64,000 bases of DNA. Origin: Pseudodesulfovibrio portus (GTDB taxonomy: Bacteria > Desulfobacterota > Desulfovibrionia > Desulfovibrionales > Desulfovibrionaceae). Below the pieces are notes generated by a model. It was not told where the DNA came from. It was given only the letters and a program-made list of their open reading frames with translations, and ran no database searches. Positions 16,996-26,673 of the stretch are shown here, piece by piece; within the stretch, counting starts at the first letter, position 1; each line of letters begins with the position of its first letter. The position numbers and the translations under genes are program-made. The stretch is taken from NCBI RefSeq assembly GCF_026000375.1, contig NZ_AP026708.1, forward strand, positions 3,260,001 through 3,324,000. The letters run 5' to 3'.

Positions 16996-19032
16996 ATGGC
17001 CAGGAAGATCGGTGTCTACGTCTGTCACTGCGGGTCCAACATCGCGGGCAAGGTCGACTGTGAAAACGTCGCCGCGTTCGCGGGCAACCTCAAGGATGTG
17101 GCGGTGTCGCGGGACTATCAGTTCATGTGCTCCGACCCGGGGCAGGAGATGATCATCAACGATATCCACCGCTACGGGCTTGATCGCGTGGTGGTGGCGT
17201 CCTGTTCGCCGAGGCTGCACGAGAAGACTTTCCAGAAGGCGTGCGCCCGGGCCGGACTCAACCCCTATCTCATGCAGCACTGCTGCATCCGCGAGCACTG
17301 CTCCTGGACCACGGCCGACCCGGAGGAGGCCACGGCCAAGGCGCGGCACATCGTGGAGGCTGCGGTGGAGCGCGTGGGAGAACACCGGGAACTCTTTTCA
17401 CGCGAGGTCGAGGTCCTGCCCGACGTCATGGTCGTGGGTGCGGGCATCGCGGGCATCCAGGCGGCGCTCGACATTGCCAAGTCCGGGCACAAGGTCCACC
17501 TCATCGAGAAGAGTCCGTCCATCGGCGGGCACATGGCCCAGTTCGACAAGACCTTTCCGACGCTCGACTGCGCGGCCTGTATTTCCACTCCCAAGATGGT
17601 GGCGGTCAGCCAGGAGCCGAACATCAATCTCCTGACCTGGTCCGAGGTGGAGGAGGTGACCGGGTTCGTGGGCAACTACACCGTCACGGTCCTGCGCAAG
17701 CCGCGCTACGTGAACGAGGCCGTGTGCACCGGGTGCGGCGCCTGCCTGGAGAAGTGTCCGACCAAGGCCTTCAGCGAGTTCAACGAGGGGCTGGGATTCC
17801 GCAAGGCCATCTACCGGAATTCGCCCCAGGCCGTGCCCAGCACTCCGGTCATCGACGGCTCCGTCTGCAAGAAGATCACCAAGGACAAGTGCGGCATCTG
17901 CGCCACCATCTGTCCCACCGGGGCCATCGACTACGAGATGAAGGAGCGGCGCGAGGTGTTTCATGTAGGCTCCATCGTCCTGGCCACCGGGTACGACGCC
18001 ATGGACCCGACCCCCATCCGGGAATACGGCTTCGGAAAGTACGACGAGGTGTACACGGCGCTCCAGTTCGAGCGGCTGAACAACGCGGTCGGTCCCACCG
18101 AGGGCAGGATCGTCATGAAGAACGGCCAAAAGCCGGAGTCCGTGGCCATCATCCATTGCGTGGGCAGCCGCGACAAGAACTACCACGAATACTGTTCGCG
18201 CACCTGCTGCATGTACGCGCTGAAGTACGACCACCTGATCAAGGACAAGGTGGGACACGACACCAAGGTCTACAATTTCTACATCGACATGCGCTGTTTC
18301 GGTAAGGGGTACGAGGAATTCTACAAGCGGGTCCAGGACGAGGGCGTGACCTTCATCCGGGGCCGCCCCGCCGAGATCGTGCAGGAGGACGGCAAGCTGG
18401 TCGTGGTGGGCGAGGATACCCTGCTCGGCATGAACATCCGGCTGCCCGTGGACATGGTCATCCTGTGCACGGCCATGGAGCCGCGCAAGGACACCACGGA
18501 AGTGGCCCGCATCTTCGGCGTGGCCCAGGGCCAGGACGGATTCATCCTGGAAGAGCACCCCAAGCTCGGCCCGGTGTCCACGGCCACGGACGGCGTGTTC
18601 CTGGCCGGAACCTGCCAGGGGCCCAAGGACATCCCGGATGCGGTGTCCCACGCCTCGGGCGGCGCGGCCCAGGCCATTGCCCTGGCCGCCAAGGGCACGG
18701 TCTCCATCTCGCCGACCACCTCCTGGATCAACCCGGACGTGTGCGTGGGCTGTCGGGTCTGCGTGGGGTTGTGCGCCTACTCGGCCATCGAGTTCGACGA
18801 GCGCCGCAACATTGCGGTCATCAACGAGGCCATGTGCAAGGGATGCGGCTCCTGCGCCGGGTATTGCCCCAGCGGAGCGGCCCAGATCAAGCACTTCAAC
18901 GAGACTCAGATATTCAACGAGATCGACGGGTTGCTCGGCATGATCCCGGATTGGCTGCCGCCTGTGGAGGAGCCGGAGTCCGAACCCGTGAAGATACCCG
19001 TACAGATAGACCAACCCGAGGAACGGGCATGA
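16996..19032 (+). CDS. hdrA: Heterodisulfide reductase subunit A-like flavoprotein
   Basis: A 678-residue cytoplasmic HdrA, of the length usual for methanogen-type HdrA. An N-terminal domain with VYVCHCGSNIAG is followed by an FAD Rossmann fold (VVGAGIAGIQAA from about residue 147), the Cys segment TLDCAACISTPKM (about 188-200), two inserted cluster motifs (CTGCGACLEKCP near 244, CGICATICP near 299) and a C-terminal 2[4Fe-4S] ferredoxin (CVGCRVCVGLC near 582, CKGCGSCAGYCP near 615). HdrA carries the bifurcating FAD in Hdr complexes. A TAAGGAGG site precedes the ATG. mvhD follows after 10 bases. Confidence 0.95.
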   Translation: MARKIGVYVCHCGSNIAGKVDCENVAAFAGNLKDVAVSRDYQFMCSDPGQEMIINDIHRYGLDRVVVASCSPRLHEKTFQKACARAGLNPYLMQHCCIREHCSWTTADPEEATAKARHIVEAAVERVGEHRELFSREVEVLPDVMVVGAGIAGIQAALDIAKSGHKVHLIEKSPSIGGHMAQFDKTFPTLDCAACISTPKMVAVSQEPNINLLTWSEVEEVTGFVGNYTVTVLRKPRYVNEAVCTGCGACLEKCPTKAFSEFNEGLGFRKAIYRNSPQAVPSTPVIDGSVCKKITKDKCGICATICPTGAIDYEMKERREVFHVGSIVLATGYDAMDPTPIREYGFGKYDEVYTALQFERLNNAVGPTEGRIVMKNGQKPESVAIIHCVGSRDKNYHEYCSRTCCMYALKYDHLIKDKVGHDTKVYNFYIDMRCFGKGYEEFYKRVQDEGVTFIRGRPAEIVQEDGKLVVVGEDTLLGMNIRLPVDMVILCTAMEPRKDTTEVARIFGVAQGQDGFILEEHPKLGPVSTATDGVFLAGTCQGPKDIPDAVSHASGGAAQAIALAAKGTVSISPTTSWINPDVCVGCRVCVGLCAYSAIEFDERRNIAVINEAMCKGCGSCAGYCPSGAAQIKHFNETQIFNEIDGLLGMIPDWLPPVEEPESEPVKIPVQIDQPEERA

Positions 19033-19042
19033 GGAGGCAACC

Positions 19043-19468
19043 ATGAGTCAAGAGTTCGAACCGACCATACTGGCCTTTGTCTGCAACTGGTGCACCTATA
19101 CCGCCGCCGACCTGGCCGGGACCTCGAGGATGGTGCAGCAACCCAACCTGCGGCTGGTCCGCATGATGTGTACCGGCATGGTGGACCCCAAGTACATCGT
19201 CAAGTCGCTCCTGTCCGGTGCGGACGGGGTGCTGGTGTCCGGCTGCCACCCCGGCGACTGCCACTACATCAACGGCAACTACAAGGCGCGGCGCAGGGTC
19301 AAGCTGCTCAATGAGATTCTGCCCCAGTTCGGCATCGAGAGGGAACGGGTCAAGTTGACCTGGGTGGGGGCCAGCGAGGGCAACGAGTTTGCCGCGACGG
19401 TCAACAACTTCATCAATGAAATCAGAGAGCTCGGACCCATGGACGCACGTTCCATGGCCGTGGTCTAG
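19043..19468 (+). CDS. mvhD: MvhD-like [2Fe-2S] electron-transfer subunit
   Basis: A 141-residue MvhD/FlpD-type protein. The cysteines expected to bind the cluster are in CNWCTYTAAD, MMCTGMVDP and GCHPGDCHY. In methanogens MvhD links a hydrogenase or formate dehydrogenase to HdrA. Here no hydrogenase gene is adjacent; the FrhB-like gene 21 bases downstream is the likely electron donor module. Confidence 0.93.
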   Translation: MSQEFEPTILAFVCNWCTYTAADLAGTSRMVQQPNLRLVRMMCTGMVDPKYIVKSLLSGADGVLVSGCHPGDCHYINGNYKARRRVKLLNEILPQFGIERERVKLTWVGASEGNEFAATVNNFINEIRELGPMDARSMAVV

Positions 19469-19489
19469 GCGACCCAAGGAGGGCGTGTC

Positions 19490-20620
19490 ATGGCGACCAC
19501 CGCAAAGATACAGATCGACGGTTCCGGCCCGATTCCGGCCTTGCAGGGCTTCCTGCGCGGGTTGTTGGAGAACGAGTCGCTGGGCGGGATCATGGTGCCC
19601 GTGCACCTGTTCGGCAAGGGCATGCCCATGCCGACCCTGGTCACGGACCCGGAACAGCTTTCGGGTGCGGACCCGCTGGCTCCGGCATTTCCCATGAACT
19701 CGGCCAAGCTTTTGTCCCGATTGACGAGGGGCCAGACCGGCGAGCGCATCGCCGCGGTCATGCGGCCCTGCGAGATCCGGGCGTTCGTGGAGCTGGTCAA
19801 GCTCAACCAGGGGTCCATGGAAGACCTCATCCTGGTGGGCATGGACTGTATGGGCGCGTTCGACAACGTGGCCTACAACCAGTTCCGGGGCGACGGCGAC
19901 GCCTTCGAGAAGACGCTCGAGTTCCACAAGCTGACCGCCAACGGAGGCGTGGACATCGCTCCCGCCTGCAAGACGTGCGAATATCCCGCGCCGACCAATG
20001 CGGATATCGTCATCGGCGTGGCCGGGGCGGACCTGTCCGATCACATCCCGGTCATGGCCACCAGCGCACGCGGCGAGTCCCTGCTCAACGGGCTGGGGCT
20101 GCCGGAGATCGAGTCGACCAACGGGCGCGACAAGGCCCTGGAGGCCATGGTCGCCAAGCGCACCGCCGCCCGCGACGAGATGTTCAAGCAAACCAGCGCC
20201 GCAACGGGCACCCTGACCGATCTGTCCGAGTACCTGTCGGCCTGCGTCAATTGCTACAACTGCCGTGTGGCCTGTCCGGTCTGCTACTGCAAGGAGTGCG
20301 TCTTCAACACCGACGTGTTCGAGCACAAGCCGTGGCAGTACATGGGCTGGGCCAAGCGCAAGGGCAGCCTCAAGCTGCCCACGGACACCGTCTTCTACCA
20401 TCTGACCCGCATGGCGCACATGTCCACGGCCTGCGTCGGCTGCGGCCAGTGTTCCAACGCCTGTCCCAACGACATTCCGGTCATGGAGTTGTTCCGGACT
20501 GTTTCCGCACGCACTCAGGAGAGTTTCGACTACGTGCCGGGCCGCAGCCTGGACGAGTCGCCGCCCCTGTCGGTGTTCAAGGAAGACGAGTTCCAGGAAA
20601 CGGTTTCCCACATGGCCTAA
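19490..20620 (+). CDS. FrhB/FdhB-like iron-sulfur flavoprotein
   Basis: A 376-residue protein. The N-terminal two thirds resembles the FrhB/FdhB family (coenzyme F420 hydrogenase/dehydrogenase beta subunit), with VMRPCEIRAF near residue 92 and the Cys-containing GMDCMGAF and PACKTCEYPAP segments. A C-terminal ferredoxin part holds CVNCYNCRVACPVCYCKEC near 252 and CVGCGQCSNACP near 315. FrhB proteins use FAD to exchange electrons with F420 or, in bacteria, probably NAD(P)H or ferredoxin. Between mvhD and an HdrA gene, it likely feeds electrons into the Hdr complex. The electron donor cannot be read from the sequence. Confidence 0.85.
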   Translation: MATTAKIQIDGSGPIPALQGFLRGLLENESLGGIMVPVHLFGKGMPMPTLVTDPEQLSGADPLAPAFPMNSAKLLSRLTRGQTGERIAAVMRPCEIRAFVELVKLNQGSMEDLILVGMDCMGAFDNVAYNQFRGDGDAFEKTLEFHKLTANGGVDIAPACKTCEYPAPTNADIVIGVAGADLSDHIPVMATSARGESLLNGLGLPEIESTNGRDKALEAMVAKRTAARDEMFKQTSAATGTLTDLSEYLSACVNCYNCRVACPVCYCKECVFNTDVFEHKPWQYMGWAKRKGSLKLPTDTVFYHLTRMAHMSTACVGCGQCSNACPNDIPVMELFRTVSARTQESFDYVPGRSLDESPPLSVFKEDEFQETVSHMA

Positions 20621-20644
20621 CACGCGGCTTCCCAGGAGGACGTC

Positions 20645-23600
20645 ATGAGAAAGCAATACGGCGCATTGGTGGTCGGAGCGGGCATCGGAGGCATCCGGGC
20701 GGCGCTCGACCTGGCGGTCACGGGCCACAAGGTGGCGCTCATCGACCGTCGGCCCAGCCATGGCGGGATACTCGCCCAGCTCGACCACCAGTTCCCATCC
20801 GACCACTGCGGCATGTGCAAGATGTTGCCGCTTATGTCGCGGGACTCGTCCAGCCAGTTCTGCCTGCGCAAGGGATTGTTCCACGACAATATCGATATCT
20901 ACCTGTCCACCGAAGTGGGGGAGATGGAGGGCGAGCCCGGCAAGTACCTGGTCTCCCTGACGCGGAAGTCCACGCTCATCGACCCGCAAAAGTGCGTCAG
21001 TTGCGGCAGGTGTTCCGAGGTCTGCCCCGTGCGGGTGCCCAGCGAGTTCAACGCGGGCCTGACCGAGCGGCCCGCCGTGTACCTGCCCGTGCCCTACGCC
21101 ATCCCCAACCACTACGTGCTGGACCTGGACAACTGCATACGCTGCTGGAAGTGCCATGACGCGTGCCCCACCGGAGCCATCGACTTCAAGGTGGAGGAGC
21201 GCAAGGATTTCCACATCCTGGTCGCCGACCGCGATCCGGAACTGGCGGAATTCATGCAGGCCGAACTCGAGGAGCAGAACTTCCCGCTTCATTTTGCCCG
21301 GTCGGGCCAGGAGGCGGTGGACGCGCTGGCTTCGGAACAGAGTTTCGGCCTGCTCCTGCTGGGGATGAACCTGAACGACATGGACGCCGAGCGGCTGCTG
21401 ACCCGCAGCCGGGAATTGCGCCCCGACCTGCCCGTGGTGGTCATGGCCGATTCCGGCCACGAAGAGACCGCCGCCGACCTGGTCATGCAGGGCGCGCGGG
21501 AGTACCTGGTCAAGCCGTTCACGAGCAAGCGCTTCGTGCCCTGGCTGGACAAGCTCTACATGCGCATCCTGTCCGACTCCTCCGAGGAATTGGAAGTGGG
21601 GACCGTGGTCCTGGCGGGCGGATTCGACTGCTACACCCCGGCCATGGACCCGGAGGGCGGCAACGACATCTGGGCCTATGACCATCCCAACGTGCTGACC
21701 GCCGTGGAGTTCGAGCGGCTCATGTCAGGCACCGGCCCCACGGGCGGAAAGCTCCTGCGGCCCGGGGACGGCAAGCCCGTGAAGAAGATCGCCTGGATTC
21801 AGTGCGTGGGATCGCGCGACGTCCAGAAGAACGCGGACTTCTGTTCCGGCATCTGCTGCATGTTTTCCATCAAGGAGGCCCTGCTTGCCAAGCGGATGAC
21901 CGGGGGCGAGATGGACACCACCATTTACTACATGGACATGCGTACCTCCGGAAAGGGGTACCAGCGCTACCGCCGCAACGCCGAGAAGGAACAGGGCGTG
22001 CGGTTCGTGCGCAGTCGTCCGCACACCATCTTCCCGGCGGACGACGGCCAGAGCCTCCGGGTGGACTACCTGACCGATTCCGGGGAGCTGCTGTCCGAGA
22101 CCTACGACATGATCGTGCTGGCCGCCGGCGTGCGTCCGCCCAGGGACACCGACAAGTTCGCCCTGACCATGGGTGTCGACCTCAACCGGTGGGGCTTCCT
22201 GGAAACCCAGCCCTATGCGTCCGAAAAGACGAGCAAGGTCGGCGTGTTCGCTGCCGGAGCCTTCGGGGAACCTCGGGATATCTCCGAGTCGGTCATCCAG
22301 GCCGGGGCCGCGGCCCAGGCCGCCTCGCGCATCATCAAGGCCTACGACGTGCTGGCGGGCATCGAAACAGAGTCCGAGCCGGAGTACCCGGACGTGTCGC
22401 GCGACCCGGCCCGGACCCTGGTGGCGATCTGCGCCTCCTGTCCCACCCTGGAGCAGGCCGTGGATCTGGAAGTAGTGAGCGAGCGCATGGCCCGTGTCCA
22501 TTCCGTGTGCAAGGTCATGCCCGTGGGCAGCGCCTGCACCCCACAGGGATGGAAGGACATCGAGGAGGCCGCCCTGGAATACAAGCCCAACCGCATCCTC
22601 ATCGGGGCGTGCATGCCGTACGCCTATATTCCCCGGCTCAAGGAGCTGGGCAGGGCCATCGGCCTCAACCCCGCCCTCATGGACGTGGTGGATATCTACA
22701 CCTCCACCTTCGACTCGGCCTGCGGGGCCGGTGACGAGGCGTGCAGGGCCCGGGCGGAGAAGGAAGTCTATTCCACCCTGTCCACGGCCGTGGCCCGGCT
22801 GCAGGGCGCGGACCCGTCCGGTCCGGCGGTCACCGTGGACGTGGCCCGATCCGCCCTGGTCGTGGGCGGCGGCCTGGCCGGCATGACTGCCGCCATGGCC
22901 ATCGCGGACCAGGGGTACGGCGTGTGCCTGGTGGAGACCGAGGAGCAGTTGGGCGGCACGGCCATGCGGCTGCACACCCAGCTCGACGGCTCGGACCCGC
23001 GCAAGTACATGGAGGAGCTCATAGCCCAGGTGGAGAAGCATCCCAACATCAAGGCGTTCACCGATTCGAGGGTGGTCCTCTCGCGCGGCAGCGCGGGCCG
23101 GTTCCGGTCCGCCATCGCCAGTCCGCGCGGCGTGTTCCAGCTGGAGCACGGCGTGTCCATCCTGGCCACCGGCGGCCACGAGGCCAAGGTCTACGAGTCC
23201 GGCCTGTGCGTGCACAAGACCGTCATGACCCACCTCGCCCTGGAGGAGCAGCTCGCCACCGGCCAGCTGGACGCCGGGGCCATCAAGTCTGTGGCCATGA
23301 TCCAGTGCTGGCGCAACGAGGGCGAGGAGCGCACCTTCTGCAGCAAGGTCTGCTGTCCGGAGATGCTCAAGAACGTGCTCAACCTGAAGCAGCGCAATCC
23401 CGACCTGGCTATCTATGTCTTCTACCGCGACATCATGACCCAGGGATTCATGGAGACATATTACACCCAGGCCCGCAGGGCCGGGGCCATCTTCATACGG
23501 TACGACGACGAGACCGCGCCCAAGGTGACGTTCGAGGAGAACCACCAGCCCGTGATCGCCGGGTTTGATCCCATCCTCAACAGGAAGATCGAGATTCGAC

Positions 23601-24100
23601 CGGATATTCTCTCCCTGTCCAGCGGCATCGAGCCCAACGATGTGGAGGAATTGCTGGAGGTCTTCGACGTGACCGTGGATCAGGACGGCTTCTATCAGGA
23701 GGCCGACTTCAAGTGGCGTCCCGTCGATTTCCTCAAGCAGGGCGTATTCGCCTGCGGCATCGGCCTGGCTCCCCGGCGCATGGACGAGACCATCAGTTCG
23801 GCCAAGGCCTCCGCCCAGCGCGCCCTGCGCATCCTGAACGCCGAGAAGATCGCCCGCGAGACCGTTGTGGCCTCGGTGCGGCACTCCCTGTGTTCGCTCT
23901 GCCAGGCGTGCGTCGCGGCCTGCCCGTACGGCGCGCGGGTCCTGGACATGACCGAGGAAAAGATCGTGGTGGACGAAATCCTGTGCCAGGGCTGCGGGTC
24001 CTGCGCGGCGGTCTGTCCCAACAGCGCCACCGTGCTGACCGGATTCCACGACGGGCCCATGATGTCCGTCATCGACGCGGCATTGGAAGAACCGGCCTGA
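20645..24100 (+). CDS. Giant tandem HdrA with embedded receiver-like domain
   Basis: A 1151-residue protein built as two HdrA-like halves. Half one has an FAD fold (VVGAGIGGIRAA), DHCGMCKM near residue 57, two cluster motifs (CVSCGRCSEVCP near 118, CIRCWKCHDACP near 165), then a receiver-like domain at about 188-305, then the rest of the flavoprotein. Half two starts an FAD fold near 736 (VVGGGLAGMTAA) and ends in a 2[4Fe-4S] ferredoxin (CSLCQACVAACP near 1083, CQGCGSCAAVCP near 1114). The receiver lacks its phospho-acceptor: Gly240 stands in LLLLGMNLND where Asp is expected, though YLVKP keeps the Lys. Family length is usually about 650, so this is an HdrL-like fusion. Confidence 0.9.
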   Translation: MRKQYGALVVGAGIGGIRAALDLAVTGHKVALIDRRPSHGGILAQLDHQFPSDHCGMCKMLPLMSRDSSSQFCLRKGLFHDNIDIYLSTEVGEMEGEPGKYLVSLTRKSTLIDPQKCVSCGRCSEVCPVRVPSEFNAGLTERPAVYLPVPYAIPNHYVLDLDNCIRCWKCHDACPTGAIDFKVEERKDFHILVADRDPELAEFMQAELEEQNFPLHFARSGQEAVDALASEQSFGLLLLGMNLNDMDAERLLTRSRELRPDLPVVVMADSGHEETAADLVMQGAREYLVKPFTSKRFVPWLDKLYMRILSDSSEELEVGTVVLAGGFDCYTPAMDPEGGNDIWAYDHPNVLTAVEFERLMSGTGPTGGKLLRPGDGKPVKKIAWIQCVGSRDVQKNADFCSGICCMFSIKEALLAKRMTGGEMDTTIYYMDMRTSGKGYQRYRRNAEKEQGVRFVRSRPHTIFPADDGQSLRVDYLTDSGELLSETYDMIVLAAGVRPPRDTDKFALTMGVDLNRWGFLETQPYASEKTSKVGVFAAGAFGEPRDISESVIQAGAAAQAASRIIKAYDVLAGIETESEPEYPDVSRDPARTLVAICASCPTLEQAVDLEVVSERMARVHSVCKVMPVGSACTPQGWKDIEEAALEYKPNRILIGACMPYAYIPRLKELGRAIGLNPALMDVVDIYTSTFDSACGAGDEACRARAEKEVYSTLSTAVARLQGADPSGPAVTVDVARSALVVGGGLAGMTAAMAIADQGYGVCLVETEEQLGGTAMRLHTQLDGSDPRKYMEELIAQVEKHPNIKAFTDSRVVLSRGSAGRFRSAIASPRGVFQLEHGVSILATGGHEAKVYESGLCVHKTVMTHLALEEQLATGQLDAGAIKSVAMIQCWRNEGEERTFCSKVCCPEMLKNVLNLKQRNPDLAIYVFYRDIMTQGFMETYYTQARRAGAIFIRYDDETAPKVTFEENHQPVIAGFDPILNRKIEIRPDILSLSSGIEPNDVEELLEVFDVTVDQDGFYQEADFKWRPVDFLKQGVFACGIGLAPRRMDETISSAKASAQRALRILNAEKIARETVVASVRHSLCSLCQACVAACPYGARVLDMTEEKIVVDEILCQGCGSCAAVCPNSATVLTGFHDGPMMSVIDAALEEPA

Positions 24101-24141
24101 GCCGGCTGAAGAATGGAAGACAAGAGTGCAAGGAGTGACTC

Positions 24142-24708
24142 ATGAGCGAACCAGTCAGGAAGACATGGAGTCCGGCTTCGGAGGAATACCAGTCCATTCT
24201 GGGGGGGCTTCGGGAGTCCGTGGGGGCGTGCATGCAATGCGGCACCTGCACGGCGTCCTGTCCCAACTGGCATGCCATGGACGTGACCCCCAGGGCCATG
24301 TGGCGGATGATCCAGTTCGGCATGCTCGACGAGATTCTGGAGAGCCGGACATTCTGGATGTGCTCATCCTGCTACATGTGCACGCTGCGGTGTCCGCGCG
24401 GCCTCAAGCTGACCTCTGCCATGGCCGCCTTGAAGCGGTTGGCCAGGGTGGACGGCAGTGCCGCAGCCCGCAGGAACAGCGCTTTCTACGAGGCGTTCAT
24501 GGACGATGTCGAGGCCCACGGCCGGGTGCAGGAGACGAGCATGATGCAGCGCTATTTCCTCAAGCGGAAGAGCCCGACAGTGCCGCTCGCCTTCCTGCCG
24601 CTGGGCATGAAGATGCTGAGCAAGGGCAAGGTCCACCTCCCGTCCAGGGGGCAGGGGGGCGTGCTCAAGCCGTTGTTCGCCAAGGCGCGTGAAATGGAGG
24701 GGTTGTGA
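24142..24708 (+). CDS. hdrC: Heterodisulfide reductase subunit C-like ferredoxin
   Basis: A 188-residue soluble HdrC with two [4Fe-4S] motifs, CMQCGTCTASCPN near residue 30 and CSSCYMCTLRCPRG near 74. It passes electrons from HdrA to HdrB. Its stop overlaps the start of hdrB (TGATG), the usual hdrC-hdrB coupling. Confidence 0.93.
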   Translation: MSEPVRKTWSPASEEYQSILGGLRESVGACMQCGTCTASCPNWHAMDVTPRAMWRMIQFGMLDEILESRTFWMCSSCYMCTLRCPRGLKLTSAMAALKRLARVDGSAAARRNSAFYEAFMDDVEAHGRVQETSMMQRYFLKRKSPTVPLAFLPLGMKMLSKGKVHLPSRGQGGVLKPLFAKAREMEGL

Positions 24709-25628
24709 TGAAGTATGCATACTATCCCGGATGCTCCCTGACCGAGAGCGCCCGCGAGTTCGACATCTCCACCCGGGCGGTCATGGAACGGCTCGGCGCG
24801 GAGCTGACAGAGATTCCCGACTGGACCTGCTGCGGGGCCAGCGCGGCCGAGCCTGTGAGCGAGCTCATGAACTACGTGCTGCCCGCCCGCAACCTGGCCA
24901 TCGTGGAGCAGGAGATGGACGGTATCGACGTCCTGGCGCCGTGCGCGGCCTGTTACCTGAATCTTTACAAGGTCAACCGGGAGGTGGTGGGCGACCGGCA
25001 TCTCCACGCCCGGCTCAACGAGGTCCTGGCGGCTTCGGGGCTGACCTACGGCGGCAACGTCCGGGTCCGACATCTGATCGACGTCCTCAAGAACGACGTG
25101 GGCGCAAAGATCGTGGAGCAGAAGGTCACCGACTCACTCAAGGGCATGAAGATCGCGCCCTATTACGGATGCCAGATCCTGCGGCCCTATCCGGTCTTCG
25201 ACGATCCGGGCAAGCCCGTGTCCATGGAGCCGTTCATCACCGCAATGGGCGGTGAGGTGTTCCGGTGGTCCATGTCCAACCGGTGCTGCGGGGCGTCCCT
25301 GATGGTGGCCCACCCGGAAGTGGCCGTCAAATCCGTGGCCGCGATCCTGGCCGACGCCGAGGGCGCGGACGCCATCGTCACGGTCTGCCCGCTGTGCCAG
25401 ATGAACCTGGAGGCCTACCAGGACAAGGCGGTCAAGGCGGGCGGCAAGGCGGTGCCGGTGCTGTATCTGACCCAACTGATGGGATTGGCCCTGGGGCTGG
25501 ACCAGAAGGCCATGCAGCTGGACAAGAACCTGACCCTGACCCCGTCGGTCAGGCAGGACATAAAGACCCGGGCGTGGGCGGTTCCCGAGCCCGAAACCGA
25601 TGCAGAAACGGCAGGTATGAACGGATAA
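24708..25628 (+). CDS. hdrB: Heterodisulfide reductase subunit B-like CCG protein
   Basis: A 306-residue protein with two CCG domains. The first shows YYPGCSL, WTCCGAS and CAACYLN; the second YYGCQIL, NRCCGASLM and CPLCQMN, so both cysteine sets that bind the non-cubane [4Fe-4S] clusters of HdrB are complete. It is the disulfide-reducing subunit; the natural substrate in sulfate reducers is not settled. I preferred ATG 24708 with GGAGGGG upstream over GTG 24705. Confidence 0.93.
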   Translation: MKYAYYPGCSLTESAREFDISTRAVMERLGAELTEIPDWTCCGASAAEPVSELMNYVLPARNLAIVEQEMDGIDVLAPCAACYLNLYKVNREVVGDRHLHARLNEVLAASGLTYGGNVRVRHLIDVLKNDVGAKIVEQKVTDSLKGMKIAPYYGCQILRPYPVFDDPGKPVSMEPFITAMGGEVFRWSMSNRCCGASLMVAHPEVAVKSVAAILADAEGADAIVTVCPLCQMNLEAYQDKAVKAGGKAVPVLYLTQLMGLALGLDQKAMQLDKNLTLTPSVRQDIKTRAWAVPEPETDAETAGMNG

Positions 25629-25652
25629 CCTTCAAGGAAAAGGGGGCAAGTC

Positions 25653-26564
25653 ATGTTTAAGGACATCATTGTGGGTGTCACGCCCACCGGTATCGACGAG
25701 TGCGCGGTCAAGGCAGCGGCCGAGTTCGCCACCAAGTTCGAATCCAAGCTCTACCTGACCCACGTGGCGGGCATGGAGCAGGGCTGGGGCTCCATCGAGA
25801 CCCTGGAGCCGTCCGGCGAGACCGGCCAGCTTCAGGAACGGATGACCCAGATGTACGGCAAGTATCTCGAATCCATCCCGGACTCGCAGATCAAGGTGGT
25901 GGCCGGAATTCCGCATAACGAACTGTTGCGGCTGGCCCGGCAGAAGAACACGGACCTCATCGTCATGGGCCCGCACACCAAGGAATACGAGGAAAAGCGC
26001 GCCAAGATGTGGGGCATGGCGGGCTCCACCCTCGAGCGCGTAAGCCAGCGCGCCCGGTGCCCGGTCATGATCGTGTGCAAGGACGTGGACTGCAAGGAGC
26101 CGCTGTTCCAGAACATCATCGTGGCCACGGACTTCTCCGACCAGGCCGAGTGCGCGGTGGCCTATGGCGGCCAGATGGCCCGCCAGTACAAGGCCAACCT
26201 GGTTCTCATTCACGTCACCGAGCCCGGCGGTCCGGGCAAGAGCGAGTGCATGACCCGGCTGGAAAAGGCCTACGAAGGGCGGATGGACGGCATTCAGGGT
26301 CATTCCTACAAGGTCGAGGTCGGCGAGCCCGCCATGGAGATTCTGCGGCTTGCCCGGCAGCAGGATGCGGACCTGATCATAATGGCCCACCACTCCAAGG
26401 AAAGCGACCCGGACAAGGCGTTCCTCGGCTCCACCGTTACCCAGGTGGCGCTCAATGCGCCGTGTCCGACCATGAGCGTCAACCGCTTCTTCGATCTGCG
26501 GTGCGGCCTCATGTACGACCAGACCGGTCAGGTGGTCGAGGCGGAAGCCGAAGCAGCGGTCTAG
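25653..26564 (+). CDS. Tandem universal stress protein (UspA family)
   Basis: A 303-residue protein with two UspA domains (about 1-148 and 150-292). The nucleotide-loop pattern is partly kept in each: MGPHTKEYEE with GSTLERV in the first and MAHHSKES with FLGSTVTQV in the second. It sits inside the hdr gene set, 24 bases after hdrB, and may tie that complex to energy or stress state. No enzymatic activity is implied. Confidence 0.92.
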   Translation: MFKDIIVGVTPTGIDECAVKAAAEFATKFESKLYLTHVAGMEQGWGSIETLEPSGETGQLQERMTQMYGKYLESIPDSQIKVVAGIPHNELLRLARQKNTDLIVMGPHTKEYEEKRAKMWGMAGSTLERVSQRARCPVMIVCKDVDCKEPLFQNIIVATDFSDQAECAVAYGGQMARQYKANLVLIHVTEPGGPGKSECMTRLEKAYEGRMDGIQGHSYKVEVGEPAMEILRLARQQDADLIIMAHHSKESDPDKAFLGSTVTQVALNAPCPTMSVNRFFDLRCGLMYDQTGQVVEAEAEAAV

Positions 26565-26612
26565 TCGGGTCGCCTGCCGGACCCGATGACTGGCCCTGAA
26601 CGATATAAACCG

Positions 26613-26640
26613 TTCCGGGGGCGGAAGGCCGCCCCCGGAA
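26613..26640 (+). other. Strong intergenic hairpin
   Basis: A 12-bp perfect stem (arm TTCCGGGGGCGG) with loop AAGG lies between the stress-protein gene and the selenoprotein gene. No T tract follows, so it is more likely an RNA-processing or stability element than a terminator. Confidence 0.7.
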
Positions 26641-26673
26641 TGTCCTGCGGCAAACGATTGAAAGGAGTGAGCC

